DNA of 64,000 bases, taken from the NCBI GenBank assembly GCA_024114885.1, contig CP099431.1, forward strand, positions 186,001 to 250,000, in the 5' to 3' direction. Within the stretch, counting starts at the first letter, position 1. The number at the start of each line of letters is the position of its first letter. The notes beneath the pieces are model-generated. The model did not search any database, was not told the origin of the DNA, and saw only the letters and a program-made list of their open reading frames with translations. Positions 12,370 to 21,759 of this stretch are shown here, piece after piece. This DNA comes from Septoria linicola. Taxonomy: Eukaryota > Ascomycota > Dothideomycetes > Mycosphaerellales > Mycosphaerellaceae. The position numbers and the translations under genes were made by a program.

Positions 12370-14637
12370 ATGGCCGTCCGCACGGTAACTCGCCGGTGGG
12401 GTCGCGCGCCTCCTCCAACCTACACTCCTCCCACTCCCTCCCCACCGCCTCGTGAGCTTGCCGAGGTCGACGATGATGATGATGATGATGATAATGCGCA
12501 GGAGGCTGTCTACATTGCGCAACTTACCAAGGCTGCTGACGCAAAGGCCTTCCTCGCGGCGTACACGGGCTACTCGCGCCTCGCTGGACGACGGTGCGGC
12601 CTCGTCTGCCTGGTACTCGACAGCAATCAACGCATCGCACCCGCCGTCCGTGATCTCGTGCTCCACCACGCGCAGCGCGAACATACCATCACCTCCAACG
12701 CCACCGCGAGGATCAAAGCTCTTCAACGCGGCCAGTGGCAGCTCTCCTTTGCCCAATTGTACATTCTGTTTGCCGTCGAGGCCACGAAAGAGCACTTTTT
12801 GCGCGGCATCGTCAAAGCTCAGAACGACGGCGGGCCACTCGTCGACTTCTTGACCGCCCTCGACACAGTGCGCTCCACCCGCGTCGTTGAGCAGACAGAC
12901 CGCATCAGGCAGAACAGGCAAGAGGGGTCGCGCAGCGTATCCGCGTGGAAGCCTCAGGACATTGAGAATACACGGAAGCTCCTGCGAGAGCGGCGGCGCA
13001 TAGAGGACATCGGTCACTACGATGATGATCATCATATTGAGCAGATACAAGACGAGTACAACCAAAACGAGCACAACCAAAACGAGCACAGCCGGGACGG
13101 TACAGCCGTAGACGACCAAATTGATGACAGCGCGATCGAATTCGAAGACCTTCACGTCAACCCCAACGCAAGCGAAGGGGAAGGTCAAGCCGGCAAGATC
13201 ACAACGCCCTCTCGCCAGCAGCAAGATCACAGCGAGATCGATATTTCTCTCACGAGCACTTCTCGTTCAATCCAGATCTGCCGAACATTCAGCCCACCTG
13301 CGCAACGATCTGCGCGCTCCCGACTTTCTTGGGAAGAGCCTATCGCAGGCGTCGAATCCATCTTCTCAAAGAGTGCGACTCCTACGGACCTGTGGCAGTC
13401 ACAACCAACCAAGATCAGCTCTTCTTCTATCCACAACAACAGCGATCTGGGCGACGCTCAGCTGGATCTGGATTCGACTATCACCTCCAGTAGTTGCCTC
13501 TCGACACTCTCGTGCTCGACTGCCAGCCAGTCTCGTGCTCACGCGTCGAGAGGCCATAACAGGCCTATAGACACTGCCAAGGACCCAAACGATAGACTTG
13601 ATCGAGCATTCCTGGCACTTTGCCTGCCCGTCTTTTTTTGGCCGGTCGCCGTGTGGATTGCTTCAGCGCCCCAGAGGCAGCCAAGTCCAGTGCGAACACA
13701 GCTACATTTCTCTCCACATAACGAACTTGGCGACATGTCTCGCCATCGTTTGTCTGACCAGCAGTACGATGCAGCACTCACATCGCTTCATGCTCATGAT
13801 CGGAACTTGACCAAGCCGGCATTCACAACCTTGTTGAGGTTCTTCGTAAGCGGCCAGTACCATCTGATCCCGGAGACAATTCTTGATCCCGGAGTCGACG
13901 TTCCCATGCCGCCTTATCAGCTGCTCCATGGTGCGGAACGCCTGCCGGATATTGTGCTTCCGGTGGGTAGCAATGTCGAAGGCCAGAACTACTCGTTAGC
14001 AATCCTCAAGCCCGGCCATGAGGGAGCAGTCAATTGTGGATACTTCGTCGGGCCGGTCAACAACCTAGACATAGTGCGCCATTTCGCAGCGTCTCTCCAG
14101 GCACCACGTGGCCAATTCCGAATCGTGCAGGTTGATGCTGAGAGAGAGGAGGAAACACGCTGGGACACAATCCTGACCAGAGTCCTTGACCTCACCGCAA
14201 ACAACTGCGCACTCAGGGAGTACGACAAGAACACTGTCTGGGATTGCATCTTCCTCGCCCTGGCGACCATACACGATCAACAACACCCAAGCGTGCACCT
14301 GACTGATCTTCCTGAAAAGCCGGGTGTGCCTGCAATCGATGCTGACGACGACGTCCGTGCAATCTATCTCAACGAAGCCACAGCCTTCCTTGACCGCTGT
14401 TCTCAACGGACGCTGACTTGTCGCTACTTCACCGACTCTGCCAGATTAGCACTCGAGCATCTCTCGACTCAGTCGTGCTCCCCGAGTAATATCTCACGGG
14501 AGCACATGTCCTTCAAAGGCGGTCTCGAAATGTTCGTTCATGATGCCGAGGCCATGCGAGCGATGGTGGACAAACAGTACGAGGCATGTAACCGAAGTCG
14601 GCTGATCGTGCGAGCGTCCATGCAACCTGCCCTTTGA
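12370..14637 (+). CDS. Large hypothetical protein with possible Ulp1/C48-like C terminus
   Basis: An uninterrupted 755-codon frame starting at a CCATGG context. Order: Pro-rich N terminus, poly-Asp run at residues 34-41 from a GAT microsatellite, a compact region about 45-170, a low-complexity Ser/Thr/Gln-rich middle (about 190-400) with a doubled NQNEH unit, one hydrophobic stretch (about 412-433), then a second compact region about 455-640. The last part resembles Ulp1/SENP cysteine peptidases in order only: an RLSD start, an IVLPV strand, a hydrophobic NYSLAIL strand where active enzymes have HW, and VWDCIF where they have DCGVF. Cys626 after Asp625 is present, but the catalytic His position reads Asn-Tyr. 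It may be an inactive member of a fungal accessory family. Function unknown, and an intron around the hydrophobic stretch cannot be excluded. Confidence 0.65.
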   Translation: MAVRTVTRRWGRAPPPTYTPPTPSPPPRELAEVDDDDDDDDNAQEAVYIAQLTKAADAKAFLAAYTGYSRLAGRRCGLVCLVLDSNQRIAPAVRDLVLHHAQREHTITSNATARIKALQRGQWQLSFAQLYILFAVEATKEHFLRGIVKAQNDGGPLVDFLTALDTVRSTRVVEQTDRIRQNRQEGSRSVSAWKPQDIENTRKLLRERRRIEDIGHYDDDHHIEQIQDEYNQNEHNQNEHSRDGTAVDDQIDDSAIEFEDLHVNPNASEGEGQAGKITTPSRQQQDHSEIDISLTSTSRSIQICRTFSPPAQRSARSRLSWEEPIAGVESIFSKSATPTDLWQSQPTKISSSSIHNNSDLGDAQLDLDSTITSSSCLSTLSCSTASQSRAHASRGHNRPIDTAKDPNDRLDRAFLALCLPVFFWPVAVWIASAPQRQPSPVRTQLHFSPHNELGDMSRHRLSDQQYDAALTSLHAHDRNLTKPAFTTLLRFFVSGQYHLIPETILDPGVDVPMPPYQLLHGAERLPDIVLPVGSNVEGQNYSLAILKPGHEGAVNCGYFVGPVNNLDIVRHFAASLQAPRGQFRIVQVDAEREEETRWDTILTRVLDLTANNCALREYDKNTVWDCIFLALATIHDQQHPSVHLTDLPEKPGVPAIDADDDVRAIYLNEATAFLDRCSQRTLTCRYFTDSARLALEHLSTQSCSPSNISREHMSFKGGLEMFVHDAEAMRAMVDKQYEACNRSRLIVRASMQPAL
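12472..12492 (+). repeat. GAT trinucleotide microsatellite
   Basis: Seven GAT units inside the 755-codon frame encode most of its poly-aspartate run. Length changes stay in frame. Confidence 0.9.
13067..13096 (+). repeat. 15-bp tandem duplication in coding sequence
   Basis: AACCAAAACGAGCAC occurs twice head to tail and gives the doubled Asn-Gln-Asn-Glu-His peptide in the disordered middle of the 755-residue product. Confidence 0.85.
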
Positions 14638-15293
14638 TCTAGTCAGTGCATTTGGGCGTAGCCAAGAATTATCGAACTTGTAGAGCACACGGCGTTGTCC
14701 AGTCGATTCGTACCTATAGTCATTGTTGCATTTACTATAGCTCGATGAATTCGATTTGACATCAAATCCGCGCTCGGCTCCAGGATAGCCACGCTGTGAA
14801 TGTTCATGGTTCTGGTAGTAAGCCAGGCCATTTTGGCTTATGTGATCAGCCGAGCTGACACTGGACTCAAAAATGCTTCATTCACCAAATCCCATCTTTC
14901 GCAAATCCTCCGCGACTGATGACGGGACCGATGCGAATCGCGATTGTCACAAATGGAGCCTGCTAGTGTATAGGGAGAGTAATCAAGCGTTCAAATTGTA
15001 GCGTGCGACAGCTGTGCCATGTACACCAGCGTTTCTGTAGCCCAGCACATCGGTAGCAGCACATCTGTAGCGCGGCTTCCCGACAGCAGTAGTCACAAGC
15101 AGATTCGCCTCGACCCTAAAGCACTGTTAGTCGCGCTAATCACGATTTCTACTACCGACTTGTGCTATAACAACTACAGCACTCATCGTCACTACTATAC
15201 TCTACTCTCTAAGTTAACGAGGCGACGTATCACGCTATGTCGCGTATTCTACCCTATACAAGTCTAATCTAATAGAGCTACGACCCTTATCGC
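14638..15293. other. Intergenic, no gene seen
   Basis: Follows the stop of the 755-codon ORF. Only short frames. The last 170 bases (about 15120-15293) are enriched in CTA/TAG words, suggesting light RIP or a small repeat relic. Confidence 0.5.
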
Positions 15294-15467
15294 TTAGAAA
15301 TGTAGCCTTACGAAGCTATAGAAGCCGGGAAGGGAAGTCACACAGTCGACCGGTATACCGAGGACGCGAATCAGCTGAAGGAGGAGCTGGCCGGAGGCGA
15401 TGAGAGGGGAGACGATGACCATAAAGGCCGCGGCGAGAACGAAGCGCGGCTTCATCCCCCCACAAGC
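15294..15467 (-). other. In-frame hydrophobic extension beyond the TGA of the upstream ORF
   Basis: Directly downstream of the TGA at 15468-15470, in the same minus-strand frame, 57 further codons are open until TAA at 15294-15296. After a short linker and a Met at 15453-15455 they encode a strongly hydrophobic stretch (FVLAAAFMVIVSPLIA, then LLLQLIRVLGIP) of the kind found in membrane-spanning tails. Either the upstream protein once carried this tail and lost it through a CGA-to-TGA nonsense change, or the stop is read through, or the continuity is chance. No splice sites that skip the stop were evident. Confidence 0.5.
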
Positions 15468-16112
15468 TCAGCGGTAGATGCGTGAGAGTTCTCGGAGCCC
15501 ATCAAGTGTCCATCTGCGTACATTGGTACGGGGTGGCATCGCTGTGCGAAGCATTTCGGGCGGGAGCGGCGGCGGTGGCGTGTGGCTCGTATCACTCCGC
15601 GCTGGCTGTTGGAATGTGCAGGTGTCTTTGCGTGGCTGAGAAGCAGCAGTCGGCGTTCCCGCCACCAAGGTCCAATGTTCCGTGTCATCGTCGTCAAGTC
15701 CGTTCTTTGCGGCTTCCCGTGCTTCGTCTTCATCGCCGCCGTCGTCGTACTGTGTCATCGGCGTATCGCGCTGCTCGTCACTCCCCCAGTCCAGCAATTG
15801 CGCCATCTTCTCGTCTCCAAAGCTGCTCTCGTCGTCGGAGCGACAAGCCTCGACCCAGTCCCGGTCCTGCTGCAAGACGTCCAGCTTCTCGTTGACTTGG
15901 GCGAGATGGACGCCAAGTCCGCAGTGCTTCTCGAGGTTTTCTCGGTCGGTCGGGCTGACGGCGACACTGCGCATGGTCGTCATCATCGTCGCCGCCGGCG
16001 GACTCCGGCGGCGGTGGCGCGGGGTTGTCGTTGGGGAGAACCGAGCGGGCTTCGTTGACGACGGCGGCAGATCAGATGCATCGTCATCGTCGCGTTCCCG
16101 TTTGCTCGCCAT
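15468..16112 (-). CDS. Acidic, mostly disordered hypothetical protein, possibly truncated
   Basis: The start chosen is the ATG at 16110-16112 (MASKRERDDDD). An upstream in-frame ATG at 16158-16160 would add a poly-Thr run encoded by a microsatellite and is less likely. The 214-residue product has a basic/acidic N terminus with a PRHRRRSPP stretch, a short predicted coiled-coil region (ENLEKHCGLGVHLAQVNEKL onward), an Asp/Glu-rich middle, and a Pro-rich C terminus. No domain recognised. The frame stops at TGA, but the following 57 codons in the same frame encode a hydrophobic tail, so the stop may be a nonsense mutation. The gene is divergent from the FHA-like/kinase gene, about 210 bp away. 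Confidence 0.55.
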   Translation of the reverse strand: MASKRERDDDDASDLPPSSTKPARFSPTTTPRHRRRSPPAATMMTTMRSVAVSPTDRENLEKHCGLGVHLAQVNEKLDVLQQDRDWVEACRSDDESSFGDEKMAQLLDWGSDEQRDTPMTQYDDGGDEDEAREAAKNGLDDDDTEHWTLVAGTPTAASQPRKDTCTFQQPARSDTSHTPPPPLPPEMLRTAMPPRTNVRRWTLDGLRELSRIYR

Positions 16113-16121
16113 CCTCACCAC

Positions 16122-16154
16122 GGTGGTGGTGGTGGTGGTGGTGGTGGTGGTGGT
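16122..16154 (+). repeat. GGT trinucleotide microsatellite in divergent promoter
   Basis: Eleven perfect GGT units between two divergent genes. On the minus strand they form ACC repeats in the 5' leader of the acidic protein gene, or a poly-Thr run if the upper ATG is used. Confidence 0.9.
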
Positions 16155-16323
16155 AATCATGGCCGGAGATGGTCGATCGACCCGGTGATGAGTAGAATAT
16201 GTGGTCAGTCACGTGTTGCCGCGCTGTCACAACGTTTCCCCACATTGCGCACGTGATGACTCTCTCCACACTTTCCCAGCTTCGAAACATGAATATCGAC
16301 GCCACCGACCGGTTCGCACGATC

Positions 16324-17037
16324 ATGACAACCACATTTCCCATCATCATCGCACCAGCGACGCGGGACGAGCTCTACCAACGTTACGGCATCTTCGCAGT
16401 CCTCGTGCCCTTCGGAGCACCTGCGGTGGAGGCCTTCAGTGATCTCGTGGACCAAATCCTTCTCGCTCCACGCGAATTCCAGCCACTTTTCGACCGCCAG
16501 TGCATATTTCTATATCGCAGCGAGAGGCGTCCGCTGGACGAAGTCATCGACATCGGCCCAAGTTTCTTCCTACCCGAGGATGCCCAGCAAGGCAGTGCAG
16601 GCAATACTCTGCATCAGGACGACCTGGCGGATGCCTCGGACACAACGTGCACCTCTACCATCTCAGCTGAAACCCCCAATCTTCTCTGGCACGGCTTCGT
16701 GGCCTTTTCGCTGAACCACAGCCCAGCGGCACCACGTTTTGGCTGGTCCGTTGGCTACCAGCCTACATGGCATGAACTCACCCGAAGTCCTGATATTCCA
16801 TTGTGCTCGCAAGCCAGAGCACGCCACGCGAAGCTGCACCGTCGCCACCTCACATTCAGTTTCTGGCACGGTACAGGCACCCTCGCGTTCAAGGCCATCC
16901 ACGACAATACGCTGGTCCGATGCGAAATGAGTCGTGCGCAGGCGAGGTATCTATGCTACACCCCGCGCACGGTCAATACTGACAAGATGAGAGATCGGCT
17001 TCTCCACTGGCCAACTAGAAGAACTTTCTGGACTTAG
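16324..17037 (+). CDS. FHA-like N-terminal part of a split FHA/kinase gene
   Basis: Start set at ATG 16324 (MTTTFPIII); the frame is open from 16201, but those residues look untranslated. Residues about 124-204 (nt 16693-16935) resemble a forkhead-associated domain: a GWSVGY strand, then PDIPL, then ARHAKL at the place of the conserved S/RxxHA segment, then further short strands. FHA domains bind phosphothreonine peptides. The frame ends at TAG 17035-17037, but the kinase reading begins in a different frame at 17019 and overlaps this end, and its first residues (NFLDLGTLQYW) look like normal coding sequence. I infer one gene, either with an intron (for example 16934-17037, GTGCGC to TTAG, which restores the frame) or with a one-base indel. 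Confidence 0.6.
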   Translation: MTTTFPIIIAPATRDELYQRYGIFAVLVPFGAPAVEAFSDLVDQILLAPREFQPLFDRQCIFLYRSERRPLDEVIDIGPSFFLPEDAQQGSAGNTLHQDDLADASDTTCTSTISAETPNLLWHGFVAFSLNHSPAAPRFGWSVGYQPTWHELTRSPDIPLCSQARARHAKLHRRHLTFSFWHGTGTLAFKAIHDNTLVRCEMSRAQARYLCYTPRTVNTDKMRDRLLHWPTRRTFWT

Positions 17038-17054
17038 GGACACTGCAATACTGG

Positions 17055-18152
17055 ATGATATATGTGCAAGTAAGCGAAACCGTGCAAGACGAGATGAAAC
17101 GAGCAACGGAGAGATATATCCAAGGTATTCCAGGAGGCGACGCAGTCATTACTAGTGCCTCTGCAACTCCCACCGCATATGATAAGACGGTTGGCAGATG
17201 GAAAGTCATGGGTGTAGCTGGCCGCGGAAGCTCCACAATCATGTCGACCGCCCTCCACTCTGAGCATGGCACATTGGCAGTGGTGAGGCACAAACAGAAG
17301 AACGACAGTGGCTACCGGCGATTTCTCCAAGAGATTGACACGGAAAGATCAACCACCCTCGAGTTGGCACCCTATCGTTTTGGCAGCTCTCACATCCAGA
17401 GATTCCGAGATTGTATCAAGTACCCTGCGTCCGGCGAGGTTTTCGCATTCTATGAGCCCCTGTGCCCATATAATCTTGCAACTATACTTGAGAACGAGGA
17501 TTATTCGGACCTGGAACGACAGATTCTTTTCACGCAACTGGTATTTGCCATTCGCGATCTGCATGCGGTTGACAGGATTCATGGTGACATTAAGACTCGG
17601 AACATCTGCGTACGCTCCAAAGCTCCACCATGTGCAGTGTTGATTGACACTGCTTCGATCCGGAATTGCATCAGTGGTGGACTGGAATGCACTCCAGGAT
17701 TTGGAGGTACTGTAGGCTATATGGCTCCCGAGCAGGAAAGCGCGACGACGTACGACAAACCGGTCGACGTTTGGGCTACTGGATGTGTTGGTGTTGAATT
17801 GCTCCTCGGGGAGCGTAACTTTACGACTAAATATCTCTCGGTCAACAACGCTCAGGGCAGAGGCTGCAATCCATGGCGTCCACGCTCAAGCTATGGCGAA
17901 ACCCTTCCACCTGATTTGCCAGACATTGAGAACACCCAACGTAGATTTGGCCATTTCCGAGCGGCACTGGCTAAGCATGCACGGGGCAGCAGAGAAGAAT
18001 TGTTACATCGAATGCTTGATCCTGACCCAGCGAGGCGGATCACGGCCAGCGATGCGACTGCGCACGAATTTCTACGTGGCGAATACGAGCGATCATCCGA
18101 GGCATCATCAACGTCGAGGCCTGGCGCCAAACGCACACAGTCAAACCGCTAG
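17055..18152 (+). CDS. Protein kinase-like C-terminal part of the split FHA/kinase gene
   Basis: A 365-codon frame (open from 17019) with most kinase subdomains in order: Gly-rich loop GVAGRGSS (about 53-60), an AVVRHK strand where the VAIK lysine belongs, a helix-C candidate Glu in FLQEID, HGDIKTRN at 176-183 with catalytic Asp178 and Asn183, IDTAS at 197-201 in place of DFG (metal Asp198 kept), GYMAPEQ, and DVWATGC. The Lys position is Arg or displaced, so activity is uncertain. Together with the upstream FHA-like frame this recalls fungal FHA-kinase proteins of the Rad53/Dun1 type, though many dispersed paralogues occur in this class of fungi. No RIP signature. Ser/Arg-rich tail. Confidence 0.75.
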   Translation: MIYVQVSETVQDEMKRATERYIQGIPGGDAVITSASATPTAYDKTVGRWKVMGVAGRGSSTIMSTALHSEHGTLAVVRHKQKNDSGYRRFLQEIDTERSTTLELAPYRFGSSHIQRFRDCIKYPASGEVFAFYEPLCPYNLATILENEDYSDLERQILFTQLVFAIRDLHAVDRIHGDIKTRNICVRSKAPPCAVLIDTASIRNCISGGLECTPGFGGTVGYMAPEQESATTYDKPVDVWATGCVGVELLLGERNFTTKYLSVNNAQGRGCNPWRPRSSYGETLPPDLPDIENTQRRFGHFRAALAKHARGSREELLHRMLDPDPARRITASDATAHEFLRGEYERSSEASSTSRPGAKRTQSNR

Positions 18153-18838
18153 GAAACGTCCCCAGCGCTATAGTTACCGACACAAAGTAGCTCAAAGTTG
18201 CAAATGCTGATCGCGCGCGTGTTCAGGGAGTGTATGGTGGATGGATGGGGTCCTGCCAGCGCATGTGCCTCAGATTGGACGTTCGGAATATGATGCTTGG
18301 AGGCCGCGTGGAGAGTGGACGAGCTTCAAGTACTAGATACACATCGTATCCTATTGGCGCGGTGCTGCTTCGCCACGCCCTCAGTATTCTTCTGGTACAT
18401 CAATCTCCTGCCTCAGTGAGCAGATGGAGCATAAGATATTCAGTGAGAGATCTACGTCGTACCACACTTGGTAGAAGTCATGGACGTGGTGCCGGGAGCC
18501 CGATTCTGACACTGCGTACCAATTCGGAGTGCTCGCCATGGATCCAAGCAGGTACTTTGGTGTGCTTGGACCACAATGTTAATGCCAGGCCCCATGGTGG
18601 AGCGTAGACAATTACCAACGACACCACGGAGTCGAGGCAAGGAAGATGAGTCGATGACCCTCTACAGAAGGACAATCTCTGCGACCAGAGCCAGGTCTCC
18701 ATGCAGCCGACCGTCTATAAGGAGCGCGATTCTCGATTTCTGCTACCGGCCTCTAGTAGAACACTCCTTTCGTAGAAAACGTCCAAGCCTGTTCTGCCCT
18801 ACTATCGGCGTCGAGAGTGTTTTGCTAAATAGAGCGTA
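18153..18838. other. 3' flank of the gene island, no gene seen
   Basis: Normal composition with only short overlapping frames on both strands. RIPped sequence begins abruptly at about 18839. Confidence 0.5.
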
Positions 18839-20255
18839 GTTACTTATTAATCTGGCTTAGAAGTTTACCTAATCGTATAGGCCTGGCCGATAATTCACTT
18901 ATACCCGAGAGGTATAATATATCGGAGTAGTATATTATTTCCTAATTTTCTATAAATAGCTATACTTAGTATTAAGTTAGTATCTAATTATAACTCGTAC
19001 GACTATTCTAGGATATAGGCTTTAGAGATAGCCTAGGATAAATATTAAGTAGTAATTAGCCTTTAAAGAAGCCTAGCGCTAGATAGTTTATATACTATCT
19101 ATTTAATATTATAGATAGGACTTAATTCGCGATAGCTCGCTAGTCGTATAGGCGAATATAGACTCTAAGCTACGATTCGTAAGGCCTCTAGTATATTTAC
19201 GCCTTACTATATCTCTAATAAGTATATCTTTACTAGAAGAAAAGAGAGAGTCTATCTCGATCGCGTATTAGATTAAAACGTATTATTATAAGTTAAGTAA
19301 GTAGAAACGAGCGTTATTAGAGTAGTACGAAGACCGAGTCCGTATAGTAGGCCTAAAACTATTATCGTTTAGCCTACTAGGGCCTAGCTACGAGTATATA
19401 TTAAGCTTCGACGAAAGGCCTTCTAGAACGAGCGACTCTTCTACTATTAGCTATATAGTAAGATAGGATCGTAGTATAGGCAGTAATAACGAGGCTTAGC
19501 GATAATAAAGTCTTAGGCGAGCTATAACTAGGCAAATACTCTATAGTATAGGCTGAAATATATAGCGCTTAACTCTATATATTCTTCTATTCTACTTAAG
19601 CTTCGACTACGTATATTCTATTCGAAACTTAACGAGGCGGTACGATAAGGCGCTATAGGGCTTTACTAAGAGCCGCCTTAAAAAGCTAGACGTATAAGAT
19701 AGAACTATTTTAACTATATCGAGTATACGAACTAGCGTATAAAGAATAGCGAGGAGCATTTGTTTAAGTAATTATAGAAGCTAATAGCTACTAGTATAAA
19801 TACCGCTATATCCTTATCTAACGCTCGTAATAGACTAGGTACCTACGCCTTAAGTATATTTACCTATCTATTTATTTATTACCTATTAGGTAGTACTTGT
19901 CCTCTCTCTACCTTAAGCGAAGTTATATCGTAGTCCGCTCCTTTACGCCTTATCTCTTTTCTCTCTATCCTATAGCTATCTCTATTTACTTACTAACTCC
20001 TAACTTCTATAAGATAGGCTCCTTCTAGCTTTATATCCTTCTCTCTTAAGTTCTAAGTCTTAACTCTCTATAATATCCTCGCGTAGGACCGTTATATATT
20101 CTATAACGATAACGATAATATATATATAATATAGTCTATATAAAGACTCGAGGTCTAGGCTAGTATTATTTCGCGTTAAGAATACTTAGTACTAGACGTA
20201 TCCTATTATAAAAGCGTAGAGTAAATAGTCGAAGTAAAGGAAGGCTACTTACCTT
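18839..20255. repeat. RIPped segment left of gypsy-1, family unknown
   Basis: Almost no CA or TG, abundant TA. On the plus strand, ignoring TAG/TAA, a frame is open from about 19230 to 19540 and includes KRALLEWYEDRV-like residues (W inferred from TAG), followed by a Ser-rich stretch. I recognise no family. No terminal repeats were identified, so this may be the left arm of an older element or RIPped unique DNA. Confidence 0.45.
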
Positions 20256-20411
20256 ACTACCTTATCTTAGTATACTAGCTTATACCGAGTATACTTAGTA
20301 TATAGGTATTTTATATACGACGTACGCGCTCTATATTAGAACCTATAAGAATTAGTCTATAGTCCTAACGATAGTTAAGAGCGTTCTATACGTTACTATA
20401 TACTCTTTATA
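20256..20411 (+). repeat. Gypsy-1 5' LTR remnant (3' half recognisable)
   Basis: The part from about 20330 aligns by eye with the 3' half of the gypsy-4 LTR (AAGAATTAGTCT, then GCGTTCTATACGTTACTATA, ending CTTTATA). The left boundary is estimated. Confidence 0.5.
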
Positions 20412-20859
20412 ATTCTAATTCTTCCTTTCCTATATAGAGTAGTAATCTATAGAACTCTAGAAACAAGATATCGTATAACGATAGCGCCTTATAGATAGAA
20501 TATATACGAGACGACCTTACTAAATAAGAGCTAGAAGATTATCTTAACTAAAATAGACCTAACGCTAGTAAGGCTATAGGATATAGCTAACTAGTAGACG
20601 AGGATATAGAGCTAGATCGCTTAGTAGCTACTAATAAGGCGTTACGTAAGTAGATCTACCTCGCTAACCTATAACGTAAGAATATACGCTTATAAAGCGA
20701 ACTCGTAGCGTCTATAGAGAGTAGTCCTCTTACTAGCGTATAGCTAAGTCGCTATAAACAAGATAAGGCGTCTAGTATTAGTAGACTATAGCTAGAAGAC
20801 CTAGGCGACGAGCCTACGCCTTATACGAGTAGTAACCTTAGAGTTAGTAAGAGCCTAAG

Positions 20860-21640
20860 GTTAAAGAAGCCGAAGCTCTTTAAAGGTAAGAATATTAGAG
20901 AAGCTAGAGAGTTTATTAGAATACTTAAGGTAATCTTTACTAATAGCGTAGATTATTATATAGCGTATAGGCCGTACGTGCTCTACGCTATCTTATACCT
21001 AGTAGGCGATATCTTAGATAAGTAGTATAACGAGAATAATATAGACTATCTTCTCTTCTTCTATACTTAGGATAAGTTTCAAGCCTTTATCTTTAACTCT
21101 ATTAGTAACGAGTAGAATCGTACGATCCTCGTAACTATAGAGTACGAGCGTATCTAGTAACGCTATAACTAAACTACCTAGTAATTCGATATAGAGTTAA
21201 ATACTCTAGAGTACTAGCTAGGTAACTTTAGCGAGAAGTAGTAGTATTATATATTTATTATAAAGCTACGTAAGCTACTACGATAGAAGCTCTTAAAGTA
21301 AAAGGACCTACTACTATATAACTATAGCGACCTTATCGCGTTTACGAAACGATATAAGGAAGCTAATCCTACGCTAGAGCCTAAGAAAGATACTAATAAG
21401 GATAGAGGTTCTAGTAAGTACGCTAGAGACGATAAGTATAAAGAGCGTACTTACTAACTATCTAAGAAACTCTTTAAGGAGAAGGAAAATAGAAGAATAG
21501 GTTAGGTAAGAAGCTCGTAGAGCGTAACTAATACGTAAGCGATAACCTATCGTATATCTAGTATTATAGATATAAGAAGTATAGATACTATAAGAATAAG
21601 TACTCTAATCTAGACTCCTAGAGTAACGATAGTAAGAAGC
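20860..21640 (+). pseudogene. Gypsy-1 gag remnant
   Basis: Frame read through TAG/TAA. KKPKLFKGKNIREAREFI near 20880 matches the usual start of the capsid-like region of fungal gypsy Gag, and a decayed CCHC zinc knuckle lies at about 21565-21605. Cys and His codons now read Tyr because TGY and CAY became TAY. All stops in the checked stretches are TAA or TAG. Confidence 0.7.
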
Positions 21641-21759
21641 CTATAGTACGTAGCGTTAACGCTAGTAAGTCGAAAAAAGTATAGGTATTAGAGAGAGACT
21701 AGAGTCTCTAGATACTAGAGCTAAATTAACTAGTAAAGACTTCCTACCTATATAAGCTA

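Noticed and set aside
12268..13230. 320-codon minus-strand ORF
   Set aside because: It is antisense to the 755-codon ORF; its residues show hydrophobic and poly-Ile runs that mirror the GAT repeat and acidic codons of the plus strand.
16947..17018. Intron GTATCT...ACTGAC...CTAG joining the FHA and kinase halves
   Set aside because: Signals look good, but its 72-nt length is a multiple of three, so the reading would still meet the TAG at 17035 and not enter the kinase frame.
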